Source of the DNA: Schlesneria paludicola DSM 18645 | GTDB lineage: Bacteria > Planctomycetota > Planctomycetia > Planctomycetales > Planctomycetaceae | DNA: 64,000 bases | Direction: 5' to 3' | NCBI RefSeq assembly: GCF_000255655.1 | Contig: NZ_JH636435.1 | Span: 1,483,770 to 1,547,769, forward strand | In this document: in pieces, positions 27,139 to 36,252 of the stretch | Numbering within the stretch: position 1 is the first letter of the stretch | How the letters are laid out: each line of letters begins with the position of its first letter | Made by a program: the position numbers and the translations under genes | Notes under the pieces: generated by a model | The model's input: only the letters and a program-made list of their open reading frames with translations | What the model was told of the DNA's origin: nothing | Databases searched by the model: none

Positions 27139-27900
27139 CTAATTCGGCACAAGTCGCGTGAATTCATGCAACTCTGCCGCAACTAGATCGCACCTATACG
27201 GAGCAATAATTTGATTGTGATATGAGACGCCTGCAGTCTTGTATTGGGCCAATTTGGCAAATTCGCACGCGGGCATTGACGAACGCAGCCTGACAACATC
27301 GCCGTTGGAGAACCCCACATGGAACGCGATACCATCAGACGGCCCACCAACGAAATTGTGCATGGGCGTGCCCTGGGCTTCAATCAATTTTTCAACCGAT
27401 AGATCACCCGGCTTCATCCAGTGCTCATCGCCTTTTTCCGTCTCAACGAAGACAACCACACTCTTTCTCAACCGTTGCTTTAGCTCACTATCAAACTCGC
27501 GATCGGAGCTCGCCACAAACGCCGTCCCTTGCCCAACGACTCTCCAGACAATTGGTGCTCCCTGCGCTTCATTCGATAAATGCGTAAGTGGCCCCCAATA
27601 GCCAAGAAGCAAATTATCAGGTTGCGACCAGGACTCAGTTCTTTTCAAATGCGTCGGCTTCGGCACGACCCAATCAACGAGATGCCCACGCCAACTAATA
27701 CAAGGCGTTTTATTATCGCTGCATTCAATATCGGCGAATGGTGTACCTATATCATGAAGCCACATTGACAACTGCCGGAACGACCGGCGTGTTCTTTCAC
27801 TGCGCATCACACGCCAGTGATGATCAACCGCGGCAAACGATAGAATGCACGCGACGGCGATGAGCGCGAATACTGTTCGTCGAGAGACGTTAACTGACAT
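27139..27900 (-). CDS. DUF1559-related membrane-anchored protein, right copy
   Basis: 253 residues, start MSVNVSRRTVFALIAVACIL, one N-terminal membrane segment and a soluble domain, nearly identical to the protein at 19249. Differences include A/S and E/Q changes at VVGQGTAFVASSDRE and the first residues after Met. It is the second gene after the RHS toxin in transcription order, behind the 201-residue candidate immunity gene and a cassette repeat. The reading frame is fully kept in both copies, so both may still be expressed. Confidence 0.75.
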   Translation of the reverse strand: MSVNVSRRTVFALIAVACILSFAAVDHHWRVMRSERTRRSFRQLSMWLHDIGTPFADIECSDNKTPCISWRGHLVDWVVPKPTHLKRTESWSQPDNLLLGYWGPLTHLSNEAQGAPIVWRVVGQGTAFVASSDREFDSELKQRLRKSVVVFVETEKGDEHWMKPGDLSVEKLIEAQGTPMHNFVGGPSDGIAFHVGFSNGDVVRLRSSMPACEFAKLAQYKTAGVSYHNQIIAPYRCDLVAAELHEFTRLVPN

Positions 27901-27946
27901 TTCTTTATCCGCTCAACGTCATTGACATCACTCCCTCCATCGGAAT

Positions 27947-28000
27947 GATCGCAACGGAGTCAGGCACCTCTTCCACGATTTGGTTCCTGACACCTTTTCG
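27947..28000. repeat. cassette repeat copy l
   Basis: GATCGCAACGGAGTCAGGCACC..CGATTTGGTTCCTGACACC. First copy downstream of the RHS-immunity pair. Confidence 0.85.
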
Positions 28001-28074
28001 GCCACCGAAATCCGCTATTGACGAAAACTTATACCGTCGCTGATACCTTTTTTATTACGCACCCCTAAACTTTA

Positions 28075-28680
28075 TTACTCTTTGGCCTTTGCGTCTTTAC
28101 ATTTCTGAAGAACTGGGAAAACAAACGTTCTAGTACTGTCGCCGACACTCGCGGCCGTCCACCCACCTTCTGACCGACACCCCCCTATCATACATTTGCC
28201 AATATCAACGGCCCCAAGCACATCGTTCGCATTGAAGAGATACGCCACACCTGAATCGTCACTAGGACGCTTGTTCGGGAACATGAATACAATCTGAGTT
28301 GGGCGAAAGGGAACTTCTTTTCGTTCTCCACGAACATCGCCAAACGTTCTTAGTCGATTTTCCATAAATTGACGGTGAAAGTGAACTCTTGCTTCTTGAA
28401 TAGCTCGCTTAATAAGAGATTTTTCGCGATCCAAGGTTTCCGGGCAATTCGAGACGGGAAGATACACAATCCCCAAGTCAGGATACAACTCCAGCAAACA
28501 GAAATACCGATTCCTATCAGCCACGCCATAAGGCAATGAAGCGATTGCCCACAGCCTTTCACTATTGTCGTCGTCCACAACAAAGGCGAAATAACTCCAT
28601 ATGCTCCCAATAATTATTAACGCGAAAATTATGATTCGCGCTGATTTTCCGTAGAACTTTCGACTAGCAGACTCGTTCAT
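28075..28680 (-). CDS. Candidate cognate immunity protein of the RHS toxin (family A)
   Basis: 201 residues. It starts 4 bases after the RHS stop codon, with GGGAG inside the RHS end as ribosome-binding site, so translation is probably coupled. After a basic start comes one membrane segment (IIIFALIIIGSIWSYFAFVV). The soluble domain has RYFCLLELYPDLGIVYLPVS, a helical REKSLIKRAIQEARVHFHR, IVFMFPNKRPSDDSGVAYLF and Cys in KCMIGGC. The membrane anchor suggests action at the inner membrane or periplasm, which would fit a toxin that attacks the envelope. No family recognised; the immunity role rests on position. Confidence 0.65.
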   Translation of the reverse strand: MNESASRKFYGKSARIIIFALIIIGSIWSYFAFVVDDDNSERLWAIASLPYGVADRNRYFCLLELYPDLGIVYLPVSNCPETLDREKSLIKRAIQEARVHFHRQFMENRLRTFGDVRGERKEVPFRPTQIVFMFPNKRPSDDSGVAYLFNANDVLGAVDIGKCMIGGCRSEGGWTAASVGDSTRTFVFPVLQKCKDAKAKE

Positions 28681-28684
28681 GACG

Positions 28685-31600
28685 TCATGGCTCCCTGCTT
28701 AGGGCATCTTTAAGCTTTCTTCGGTCGCTCATCGCAGGCCCGGTATTATCATTGTACTTCCTCATATTCCTTAACACTTCTGGCGGAAATTCAAGACCGC
28801 CCTTTTTTAGCTGATCTTCAATCATTTGGTGCGCCCACCAGGCACAATTATTTTTCGAAACACGATACTCCTCGCATCCCGCAACAGGATCTTGGTGTTT
28901 TGCGCTTACTGTGTTGTCTTTGTTTTTCCTGTCGGGTATGTGCTCTCCCTCTTCGTATCCTACTTGATTTCGCTTAATCCATTTCACGATTGACGCTATC
29001 ATTGCGGCATCGTGTTGGTCGTTGTCAGTAACTTGAAAGCACTCTCCTGACAGTTGCGTGCCACGCTGGCAAGTGCTTTTCAGATCTTTATCCGCTGGAT
29101 CGTCGACCCAGACTCTCGCTGGACGGGCTTCATCCGCGTCTTTCAAATCATTTTGTTTTGGCCATACATTGGGATGCCAAGAATACGTCCGCACCGGTCC
29201 ACCAGAGGATTGAATCTTAATATACGCGTGCGCCATCCTTGGAAGCGTTCCGAGGTAGGTACGACTGTTAAATGCTCTACGTCGACGCTCCTCTTCTCGG
29301 GGGTCATTTGCACCAAACTGCCGGTAGCACAACCAGATTTTTAGTCCGTATGGGTCAGTTGCTATCAATGGAAACCACACAGCATACAAATTTAAGCCAT
29401 CTTCATATTCAAGAGGATCTCTTGACACCCAAACGCCAAGGAGTTGGTTATACCACCGATTGCGAACGTAAAACAATGAAGTCAAAGCGTCATGGTGGTA
29501 TCCACTATATAGCGTCTCCCATGCGTAAGTACTTTGACCGCGAATCCCCCAAAGCCCAGTGAGAACCGCCGACTCTCCATAGGGCGTGAAGACATACCGC
29601 TCCTGAGGCACGCCAGCTGAGTCGATGATCGCAGTGACGTTCCAGTTGGCGTCTTGTAACGCGTAATATCTTTCAGAATTTCGGTCGCGTTGAATTAGAT
29701 CGTCAACGTAACGCATGCCCCAAGTGAATTGTCGGTCGCATGCCGTCGATGTTCCGACTCTTTCCTCTACACACTTCCAGTCATCCGTGAAGTAGTAATG
29801 ACGTGTCTCCGATAAGATGCCACTCGCGTAGCCCAAAGTAACCGTGCGGAAGTTTCTTCCATCGTACCAACTCTGTTGAACGACTTCATTCGTCGATGCG
29901 TCGATAAGACGTACCAAACGGTTCCACGCGTCATATGTTGCCGTATAGGTTGTTGTCGTGTTTGCCGGTTGAGGAATTGTCGTCATGTTCCCCGAAGCGT
30001 CGTATGCTGGTGACGCCCAGGAGACCCCGGTGGTCGTCGAAATCCCCGTGATTTCGTTGACAGTGTTGGCCGATCGGGTCTGCACTGTCGTCCAGGCGCC
30101 ACCTGTGGAGGCTTCATTGAAGCCACGCCAGTTCCCCGTGGGGTCGAGAGTCCAGCATTGACCGAAGGTTGCGGTTCCGATCGCCGTGTTGGAGCCGTTC
30201 AACGTTCCCCTCTGCATGTCCTTCAGGCGCTGCAAGCCGTCGTTGTGATAGAACTCATCGAACGGCTTTCCAGCGGCGGTCGCAACCAGGTTTTTTCGCC
30301 AGATGCGGTTGCTGGCTCGGTCATATCCGTACTGGATGCGATCCACATCGGCATTGGTCCCTGTGTTGTACCACCGGGAATCGACAATTCGCCCAAACAG
30401 ATCCAGCCCCCAATAGATATCCCCGGTCGTTGGACTATTGCCGCTCGACGATCCCAGCAACGTGTATTGGATGCTGGGCTCGGGATAAGTGACCTGAACA
30501 GCAGATGCCATTCCCAAGTACGAGTAATTGACCAGAGTCGTCGTGCCACCATCGATCAGGCCGTCCACACGGCTGGCCGAATCATTGATCCCGCCGGACG
30601 TGCCGTAGCCGATCGTGATTGCGCGTCCATTAGGGTATGTCAACGTGGTGGGGCGAATCATGTTCGTCGACCCATTTGTGTACGCGTACTGGACCTTCGG
30701 GGTGCTGCCTCCAACCGCGCCGCTATGAGACTGCGCGTCTGAGACCAGTTGTCCGAACGAATTGTACGCCAACGCCACGTCGTTGACGATACTTCCCGCT
30801 CCCACCGTCGCATTGTCGTAGCTGGTGAGGCGCGTCACCATTCCTCGCACTTCATACGCCATCGATAGCCGAAGAACCGCTCCATCCACACCCGCCCCAA
30901 GGGTCGTCACGCAATCATTCGTCAAACGGCCAAGCAGGTCGTAGACATTCTGATGCACGCAGCCCCGCTGATCGGTCAATGACGCCTGCTGTTGTTGCCG
31001 GTTATAGGTGTACGCCACCCGATCCGAACCGCTGACCGAGCCGGGATAGTCGACGTAGCGAAGCAGATTCGACGTGGCAATTTGAGAGTCCGCCAATGTC
31101 GTGCCATAAGTATAGGTCGTGACCTGCGGGCCTGTTCGCACGTTTTGAGCCGTGAGGGCTGCGATCTGCCCATCGGCGGAAAACGTGTACTGCGTCACTC
31201 GATTCTTGTCGTCCGATGCCGCGCAGGCTCCTCCTCCAGACGATGAACTGCTCGACGAAGAGGACGAACTGCTACTTGGGATATAGTTCTCGGTGACCGA
31301 CAGTTTTCGCCCCAGGTCGTCATAGGTAAAGCGAGTGGCCATCGCTGCAGGGTCGGTCGTCTGCAGAACATTCCCGGCGGCATCGTACACCATTGTTGCG
31401 ACAAGCACGGTATCCGACCGGGCAGGGGCCGTGGCGGGACGACTCAATGCACTGCCACCGTTCGTCCCGTAGTTCGCGTTTGAAATTGTCCGACCAAGTG
31501 CGTCGGGGTATTGAGCCACGTAGGAGACACGTGCCTTGGGATTGGAGTTCGGATCCTGCAGGGCGCCGGTCTGTGTTGCGACGGCGTTGTGGTAACGTTG

Positions 31601-34600
31601 CCGCGTTGTGGACTGGATCACATTCCCGGCCGGATCGTACGCCGTTTCCGCCTGTTCAAGGACCGTGTTGTTGACAACACTCGACGCGTCGGCGTAGGTC
31701 GAATCCGGTCCATACGCCGAATACTGGACCATCGAACGCCCCACTCCGTCGTAACGCATCTTGGTGAACAGTTGTGATCCGGCAGGGAACGATTTGATCA
31801 AGTTTCCTGAGGCGTCGTACCAGTTGTTGTCTGTCAAGCTGTTGCCGACAGTCCCCGTGCTGGGGTCGACCGCGTAGGTGATGGACTGATAAACACGGCT
31901 TAGATCGTCATATTTTGTCACCAACTGTGCAATCAAGTTGCCGGACGCGGTCGTGTCATATCGTTGAACTTTCGTAACGCGATCCAAATTGTCATAAGTC
32001 AGAGATTGAAAAAAATCGACCTCGCCGTCCGTGGTTATTCGACGATTTCGGAAATCGTATACATAGACAGTGTCGCGATTCGTTATTGCATCCACTGACT
32101 GCGTGACTTGAGTGGGATTGCCGTCGCCACCAGCAACACCACCGTCATACACGTTGGTTGTGACGGTCACCATATTATCCGTGCCAGACCCAGAATCGTC
32201 GGTGCCGATTTGGATCTGCGTCGCCAGACTTCTGGCGTCGAACGTGGTCACGATAATCGTCCCGCCCGGCGACTGGACTCGATTCAGCCGATCCCGAAGG
32301 TCGTAGCCGTAATCTGTTTCGTCGTAGTTGGTACCGCGCGTCCCAACGCCTGATGGGGGAATCAGCTTATATGTACGCTGCGAAACTGCTTTGCAGCAGT
32401 CCAGATACTGAGTGGTTGTCCAACGCACATAGCTGGACTGAGTGAACGAGTCGGTGGGCAGCAAACGCCCCGCCGTCGAACTTCGCGTGGCGCTGATTTG
32501 TTCCAGCGTGTTCCCTATTTTGTCAGAAATCGTGATCGCCACTGGATTGATCAGCGTGAAGGTGCCGTCTGACACTTTCTGATAACCTTGCCCTGTACGA
32601 ACCGTGTTGGTCGACACATCTTCGGCATAGACTGTCCAGGTTGCCCGGCGAACGACAGTCGCGACACCATTTAGATCGATCGTGTGTGCCGGGCCGAGCT
32701 GCTGAGTGATCCGGCCTCGATCGTCGTAGGTATAGTCGGTTGTCAGATTCAAGCCGCCGCCTGAAGGGGTCGTCCAACCAGAAGGAGCCCCAGACACGAC
32801 CGTCGTGTCGACGTCTTCGATCCGCTGGGTCAACGTGCCCGTGGTGGGATCGTATGTCGTCCTCGTCAAGAAGCCGCGTTCGTCCTTCCGCCAAAACGGA
32901 TACCCAAACGCATCATAGGTCTGTGCAAAGCTGTTGGCCGAATTCGATCCATTCTGGCTGGTCGAAATGACGGGCAGCGTGGTCGTTTGCTGATTGACCT
33001 GATTGGTGCCCGAGAAGTAGGTGTAGGCGAAGGAGGTTTGGATTTTGATGGCCGCATTGCTGCCGTCCGGGTACGAGATCTCCGCCGACATCGGGTAGAC
33101 GGTCACACCCCCGGCCGTATGAGAATTGGCATACTGCCATTCGCGAAGCAGGATTTTTGTTCCTGTCTGTCCCTGTTGAATCTTCTGATATTGCGGGTAC
33201 CCCGCCGCGCCAACCCCACCTGTGGTCGCGTAGAATTCGTGCAACGTGATCAAGCCGCTGGAATTCTTGAGGTACTGGAACTGGCCAGTTCCGGAGTTGT
33301 AATTCAGCAGGTCATTGTACGTTTCGCTGAAGCCACTGACGGCCGACGGGTTGGCCTCGAGAATCGCACGCCCCGCCGCGTCGTACCGCGTGAAGTTCGA
33401 CCAGGTGCTTGTGCCGGACACCACGTTGTACAGCATCGGTTGCCCGAATGGGTTGTTGTAAACCACGTTCTGCGTCGAATCTGGAAGCGTTTCGACCGTT
33501 TTCCGCATCCAGAAGTTATAGTCCTGCTGATTCGTGTAGTTGGGGTTGTCAGAATACGCATATGTAAATGTTCGCGAAGCACCGTTGATCGATTCCTTCG
33601 TCACCCGTCGCTTCGAATCGTATTCGTAATAGAAGTCGGCAAACTGGGCGACAACCGAATTGGCGGCCGTGAGCGGATCAATCGAGGCTGCCAGCATCTT
33701 GGCATACGATTCGGGACGAACAATGTACTGCAAGCCATGCGCGAAGCCGTTCGTCGCGCCCGTCTGCCAATAGCGATAGACGGTGGTCCCCAGGGAGTAC
33801 CAATTGTCCACGCTTAAAAGATCCCAGTCGCCGACGCTTAAAGCATTCCATTCGTCCACGGACAGGGTATTCCATGAGAGCCCCGTCCAGGCCGATCGCG
33901 TGACCGACTGCAGGTCATTCAAGCTACCGAAGCTGGAGCCGACGTCGTAGTAGGTGTAGTCCGCCCTCAATACAGGCAGCCAGTTCCCTCCGTTTGTGTT
34001 TCGCCGAAGCGTGCAGCTCTGCAAATGATTGGCGTGATTGCCCGAGGTGAAATAGGAATACTGATACGCTTCAGTGATCGTGTCTGCCCCGGAGGTGTAG
34101 GCGCGCTGAACTTCCTGAATCAATGCCCCGGTCTGGCTTGTCACCTGCGTCGTCGTGCCGCCTGGGGTTGTTTGGCTCAGGAACGATCCGGGACTGGACG
34201 TGACCGTAAAATCGTTGAATGTCGTAACGGTGCCATCCGCGTCACTCAACACAAATTTCTGATTGCCTGAATCGTGCGTCAGCGTCGACAGCGAACCGAA
34301 TTCGGAGCTGTACTGGCCGGTTCCCGAGTTATATTGGAACCAGGTCTTTCCGTAGGCTCCTAACAGTGCGATCGGGCCGCCCGTAAAGGTCGTTTTCAGC
34401 AAATACGGCCAATCCTGGCTATTCCAGTTCCAGCCATTGCCGACGTCAAAATCGCCGACCGTCTGATTTGTGTAAGTTCGCGTGTGTCCCCAAGGCATGC
34501 CGTAGCCACCCGAGGAAACATCCATCCCAGATTGGACGACCTCGCCATTCGAATAGCGCACCCCCGTTGACGACACATTGCCATCCCCACACGTCTCACA

Positions 34601-35461
34601 CGGCCCATGCACGGTCGGCTGCTTGGGATTCGCCCCCGAAGAAGAACTTGACCCCGCGCCTCCAGAGCCACCGCTTGAGGACGACGAACGGCTACTTCCC
34701 GACGTACCGCTCAACGACGAGGAACTACTCGGAACACGGCCACTCGAGGAGGAACTGCTTGGTGGGAGACTGCCGAAGGAGGAACTGCTCGACGATCTGA
34801 CGCCGGATGACGAACGACTCGACGACGAGGAACTACTGGATGGCCTTATTCCGGAGGATGAACTGCTTGATGACGAGCTGCTCGAAGACCCACCGCCTTG
34901 TGATGAGCTGCCGCTGCTCGCGCTGGACGCCGACGGACCGGACGATGAACTACTCGATGACGAGCCGATGACGTAGTAGATCGTCATCTGCAGACTCACG
35001 ACGTACGCCGTGAATGCCCCAGATGTGTCGGATGTGTATGCAGCCTGAATCCCCATTCCGAACAAGGGATCATTCGCTTCCGCAGGCGTTAAACCTGCGC
35101 CCCACGTATCACCGTCCCCTCCGTAGGTGACATTCGTGGGGCGGTCACGCCATTTCGTGCCGCTGGCATGCTCAGATCCGGTAAACGACGTCCCATCCTT
35201 CGTCAGTTTCACCGATTTGTCGAGCACATATTGCGTTACGCCATCCATGCCATCACGTCGCATCGCGACCTGAATCCCGGTGATTGTCGCATTGAGTGGA
35301 ATCGAAAATCCGAATCCCGTAAATGTCAGAAATCGTGTATCCGAGCTGCCGCTGAACGTTGCCCCGGCATCGACAAACGAGGGCGCAAGAGTGATATCCC
35401 AGGCAACCGAACCTGAACCCTGATTCGAAACACTGCCCGGATTTCCCAATTGACTCGCCAT
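28685..35461 (-). CDS. Giant RHS/YD-repeat polymorphic toxin
   Basis: 2258 residues, start ATG 35461 with AAGGAGG 8 bases upstream. The N-terminal domain (1-165) ends a beta-sandwich with GFGFSIPLNATITGIQVAMR, a form seen in phage tail and tail-fibre-like proteins. A serine-rich linker (about 167-275) follows, with PTVHGPCETCGDG after it. The RHS shell (about 300-2035) has many YD repeats (YDAAGRAIL, YDDRGRITQQ, YDLLGRLTND, YDASGNMT) and is split near 1396 by a second poly-Ser tract. The shell closes with the usual DPYGL at 2036-2040. The 218-residue tip carries MAHAYIKIQSSGG, SWHPN and SKNNCAWWAHQMIED. A His followed much later by an NC..WA helix is the order seen in permuted papain-like (LRAT/NlpC-type) enzymes. 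That activity is a tentative inference. There is no signal peptide, so delivery probably needs a dedicated apparatus. Confidence 0.9.
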   Translation of the reverse strand: MASQLGNPGSVSNQGSGSVAWDITLAPSFVDAGATFSGSSDTRFLTFTGFGFSIPLNATITGIQVAMRRDGMDGVTQYVLDKSVKLTKDGTSFTGSEHASGTKWRDRPTNVTYGGDGDTWGAGLTPAEANDPLFGMGIQAAYTSDTSGAFTAYVVSLQMTIYYVIGSSSSSSSSGPSASSASSGSSSQGGGSSSSSSSSSSSSGIRPSSSSSSSSRSSSGVRSSSSSSFGSLPPSSSSSSGRVPSSSSSLSGTSGSSRSSSSSGGSGGAGSSSSSGANPKQPTVHGPCETCGDGNVSSTGVRYSNGEVVQSGMDVSSGGYGMPWGHTRTYTNQTVGDFDVGNGWNWNSQDWPYLLKTTFTGGPIALLGAYGKTWFQYNSGTGQYSSEFGSLSTLTHDSGNQKFVLSDADGTVTTFNDFTVTSSPGSFLSQTTPGGTTTQVTSQTGALIQEVQRAYTSGADTITEAYQYSYFTSGNHANHLQSCTLRRNTNGGNWLPVLRADYTYYDVGSSFGSLNDLQSVTRSAWTGLSWNTLSVDEWNALSVGDWDLLSVDNWYSLGTTVYRYWQTGATNGFAHGLQYIVRPESYAKMLAASIDPLTAANSVVAQFADFYYEYDSKRRVTKESINGASRTFTYAYSDNPNYTNQQDYNFWMRKTVETLPDSTQNVVYNNPFGQPMLYNVVSGTSTWSNFTRYDAAGRAILEANPSAVSGFSETYNDLLNYNSGTGQFQYLKNSSGLITLHEFYATTGGVGAAGYPQYQKIQQGQTGTKILLREWQYANSHTAGGVTVYPMSAEISYPDGSNAAIKIQTSFAYTYFSGTNQVNQQTTTLPVISTSQNGSNSANSFAQTYDAFGYPFWRKDERGFLTRTTYDPTTGTLTQRIEDVDTTVVSGAPSGWTTPSGGGLNLTTDYTYDDRGRITQQLGPAHTIDLNGVATVVRRATWTVYAEDVSTNTVRTGQGYQKVSDGTFTLINPVAITISDKIGNTLEQISATRSSTAGRLLPTDSFTQSSYVRWTTTQYLDCCKAVSQRTYKLIPPSGVGTRGTNYDETDYGYDLRDRLNRVQSPGGTIIVTTFDARSLATQIQIGTDDSGSGTDNMVTVTTNVYDGGVAGGDGNPTQVTQSVDAITNRDTVYVYDFRNRRITTDGEVDFFQSLTYDNLDRVTKVQRYDTTASGNLIAQLVTKYDDLSRVYQSITYAVDPSTGTVGNSLTDNNWYDASGNLIKSFPAGSQLFTKMRYDGVGRSMVQYSAYGPDSTYADASSVVNNTVLEQAETAYDPAGNVIQSTTRQRYHNAVATQTGALQDPNSNPKARVSYVAQYPDALGRTISNANYGTNGGSALSRPATAPARSDTVLVATMVYDAAGNVLQTTDPAAMATRFTYDDLGRKLSVTENYIPSSSSSSSSSSSSSGGGACAASDDKNRVTQYTFSADGQIAALTAQNVRTGPQVTTYTYGTTLADSQIATSNLLRYVDYPGSVSGSDRVAYTYNRQQQQASLTDQRGCVHQNVYDLLGRLTNDCVTTLGAGVDGAVLRLSMAYEVRGMVTRLTSYDNATVGAGSIVNDVALAYNSFGQLVSDAQSHSGAVGGSTPKVQYAYTNGSTNMIRPTTLTYPNGRAITIGYGTSGGINDSASRVDGLIDGGTTTLVNYSYLGMASAVQVTYPEPSIQYTLLGSSSGNSPTTGDIYWGLDLFGRIVDSRWYNTGTNADVDRIQYGYDRASNRIWRKNLVATAAGKPFDEFYHNDGLQRLKDMQRGTLNGSNTAIGTATFGQCWTLDPTGNWRGFNEASTGGAWTTVQTRSANTVNEITGISTTTGVSWASPAYDASGNMTTIPQPANTTTTYTATYDAWNRLVRLIDASTNEVVQQSWYDGRNFRTVTLGYASGILSETRHYYFTDDWKCVEERVGTSTACDRQFTWGMRYVDDLIQRDRNSERYYALQDANWNVTAIIDSAGVPQERYVFTPYGESAVLTGLWGIRGQSTYAWETLYSGYHHDALTSLFYVRNRWYNQLLGVWVSRDPLEYEDGLNLYAVWFPLIATDPYGLKIWLCYRQFGANDPREEERRRRAFNSRTYLGTLPRMAHAYIKIQSSGGPVRTYSWHPNVWPKQNDLKDADEARPARVWVDDPADKDLKSTCQRGTQLSGECFQVTDNDQHDAAMIASIVKWIKRNQVGYEEGEHIPDRKNKDNTVSAKHQDPVAGCEEYRVSKNNCAWWAHQMIEDQLKKGGLEFPPEVLRNMRKYNDNTGPAMSDRRKLKDALSREP
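29330..29356 (-). other. RHS core/tip junction (DPYGL)
   Basis: The codons for DPYGL mark the usual point where RHS proteins are cut and where their toxic tips are exchanged. Everything downstream (28685 to about 29341) is unique in this window, while parts of the upstream shell are duplicated elsewhere in the array. Confidence 0.7.
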
Positions 35462-35605
35462 TAACCCGTCCTCCTTGACACCGAACGCAATGACTCACGC
35501 GCCACCGGAACATCACACCAGTGACAATCTCACCAACGATCCACTTGACTCGCTGCGATAGAATCCCGCCCAACTGACGCACGAATATCTGGCCTCTACG
35601 ACCCT

Positions 35606-35707
35606 AACAGCCTGTTGAAGTAAGGGGGACAGGCACCTTGGCGTTCACCATGTCATGTCGGTTTTCAATCCGATCGGAGCCAGCCCCCGTTACTTCAGCA
35701 GGCTGCT
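35606..35707. repeat. 102-bp palindrome family B, copy 1
   Basis: Opens AACAGCCTGTTGAAGTAAGG, then GGGACAGGCACCTTGGCGTT, and closes CCCCCGTTACTTCAGCAGGCTG. Outer arms pair. A sister copy is at 37152-37251 and a half copy at about 16410-16437. Confidence 0.8.
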
Positions 35708-36118
35708 AAACGCACGCACTGCAAACGAATCACTCAACGAACAAGCCAACACCCGTGCACCGCAACGTTCGCGCAGTCCATTTGCATACCACAATCGACA
35801 GCAACAAACGGTAGCAACGACAAGGCAAGCCACGGAGCAGATAAACACACATTGAAACAACAAGAACAGTCAACGCTGTAACGACAACGTTACGCAAACC
35901 GCTGAAGCCAGGAGGACATGCACCTTGGCCGCCAGGACTTTTTGGCGTTTATTCATCAGAACAAAGCCCGCGCAGCCACTTAAACACGCTGTCAAGCCGC
36001 GATCAAATCTGCACAGTGCCAGATCTCGCGATTTCAATAGGTAGCGAAACAAGAAAGAGAGTCCTCGCAATGACGAGAACCACAACCACAAAGAAAAACG
36101 CCGAGAACAAAACTCAGT

Positions 36119-36252
36119 TAACCGTTCACAGCCCGAAGAGAAGGGTACAGGCACATTTTCCCGATTCAACGGGAACTCACAGTACACCGACAAAGGTAAG
36201 ACGTCCCTTTACCGCGGGAAAATGAGCCAGTCCCCGAACTGTGAACGGTTAC
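36119..36252. repeat. large palindrome family C, copy 2
   Basis: Ends TAACCGTTCACAG and CTGTGAACGGTTA pair perfectly. The inside holds GTACAGGCACATTTTCCCG and CCGCGGGAAAATGAGCCAGT. Same element as at 13460 and 36825. Confidence 0.85.

Larger units (their letters stand above)
27018..27998. repeat. 981-bp direct duplication, right copy
   Basis: Near-identical to 19128-20108. On this side the toxin tail stops after the codons for PVRSVGGWR-type sequence and is joined to repeat copy j, while the left copy keeps the tail's stop codon and the following immunity gene. Confidence 0.9.

Noticed and set aside
18286-28000. CRISPR array
   Set aside because: Repeats are spaced by hundreds to thousands of bases of coding DNA, not by short spacers, and no cas genes are present.
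17970-28680. Integron-like gene cassettes
   Set aside because: Cassette-plus-repeat layout is reminiscent, but no tyrosine integrase gene is visible, the repeats lack recognisable attC core sites, and several genes carry no repeat on one side.
30158-30742. Plus-strand frame repeated at 21208-21783
   Set aside because: Both are antisense shadows of the duplicated RHS shell fragment.
34578-34976. Plus-strand frame coding for Glu/Leu/Asp-rich protein
   Set aside because: It is the antisense of the serine-rich linker of the RHS gene; the composition follows from the Ser codons.
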